A stretch of 64,000 bases of DNA from Burkholderia sp. Bp9142 (GTDB lineage: Bacteria > Pseudomonadota > Gammaproteobacteria > Burkholderiales > Burkholderiaceae), in contig NZ_QTPP01000036.1 of NCBI RefSeq assembly GCF_003853415.1, forward strand, positions 1 through 64,000, written 5' to 3'. This document shows, one piece after another, positions 63,839 to 64,000 of the stretch. How positions within the stretch are numbered: position 1 is the first letter of the stretch; each line of letters opens with the position of its first letter. The notes under the pieces were generated by a model. That model did not search any database, was not told the origin of the DNA, and worked only from the letters and a program-made list of their open reading frames with translations. The translations under genes and the position numbers were made by a program.

Positions 63839-63880
63839 CAATTTTCCGGTCGCTTTTTCGATATAGCGCCGCACACGGGT

Positions 63881-64000
63881 TCACCGCCCCTTCAGGATGT
63901 CGGAGCGCGAAGTCGTATAGACAAGCCCGTCCGGGCCGAAATGGACGTTGAAGAACGCGTCGGTGTTGACGCCGTCCTCGAGCCAGCGCCAGCTCCATAC
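63881..64000 (-). CDS. BamE/OmlA-like protein, C-terminal part only
   Basis: The last 39 codons of a leftward gene that begins beyond the window. It ends WSWRWLEDGVNTDAFFNVHF, GPDGLVYTTSRSDILKGR and a stop. The pattern W-x-aromatic followed by a V-H-F-D/G-like strand and short C-terminus resembles the SmpA/OmlA/BamE fold of small outer-membrane lipoproteins. This is tentative from so short a piece. A terminator follows. Confidence 0.5.
   Translation of the reverse strand, partial: VWSWRWLEDGVNTDAFFNVHFGPDGLVYTTSRSDILKGR

Noticed and set aside
1..64000. CRISPR arrays, tRNA or rRNA genes, intact IS transposases
   Set aside because: No regularly spaced repeats, cloverleaf-like sequences or transposase motifs were noticed on either strand by eye; a tRNAscan and ISfinder search would settle it.

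Overview
The window looks like chromosome 1 of a Burkholderia species, most likely the B. cepacia complex. The reasons are the very high GC core genes, the Burkholderia-type porins and DUF4148 protein, the arginine succinyltransferase (AST) operon with a two-subunit AstA, and the MdtABC pump. This is inference from gene content; no taxonomic marker gene is present.

Left part (1-28.4 kb) is a mosaic of small metabolic operons with somewhat lower GC than the right half. It starts with an Asp/Glu racemase-like gene and a Phd/VapC-type toxin-antitoxin pair. Next comes an RbsABC-type sugar ABC transporter flanked by two paralogous binding proteins, together with an MHS-family MFS carrier and an aldehyde dehydrogenase. 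A rightward set follows: ABM-domain protein, SMP-30/gluconolactonase-like protein, SDR dehydrogenase and an MdtD-like MFS pump. A porin ends this set. Together they suggest uptake and oxidative, non-phosphorylative breakdown of a sugar-like compound, substrate unknown. Then come a DUF4148 protein, a LysR regulator, a three-component molybdenum hydroxylase (2Fe-2S, Mo subunit, triheme cytochrome c), an SDR, a zinc alcohol dehydrogenase, a secreted alpha/beta hydrolase and a NepI-like exporter.

Middle (28.6-34.8 kb): a porin is followed by the C-terminal stump of an MFS transporter gene. Against this stump lies a two-gene cassette encoding an OLD-family ATPase/TOPRIM nuclease and a UvrD-like helicase, which is the architecture of the Gabija anti-phage system. 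On the other side is an IclR regulator, probably the former controller of the MFS/porin genes. The cassette has lower GC than the core around it and looks inserted.

Right part (34.8-64 kb) is typical core: iclR, mdtABC, a VOC protein, a NYN-LOTUS protein with a histone H1-like tail, an NAD(P)-binding protein, a secreted peroxiredoxin, a PAS-GGDEF-EAL phosphodiesterase and an HDOD protein. Then comes a complete arginine catabolism region on the minus strand: a cationic amino acid binding protein, astC-aruF-aruG-astD-astB-astE, and further right hisQ-hisM-hisP-argR. The astC and argR genes are separated by a nearly perfect 268-bp inverted repeat. The window ends inside a small BamE/OmlA-like gene. 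No tRNA, rRNA, CRISPR array or intact transposase was seen.
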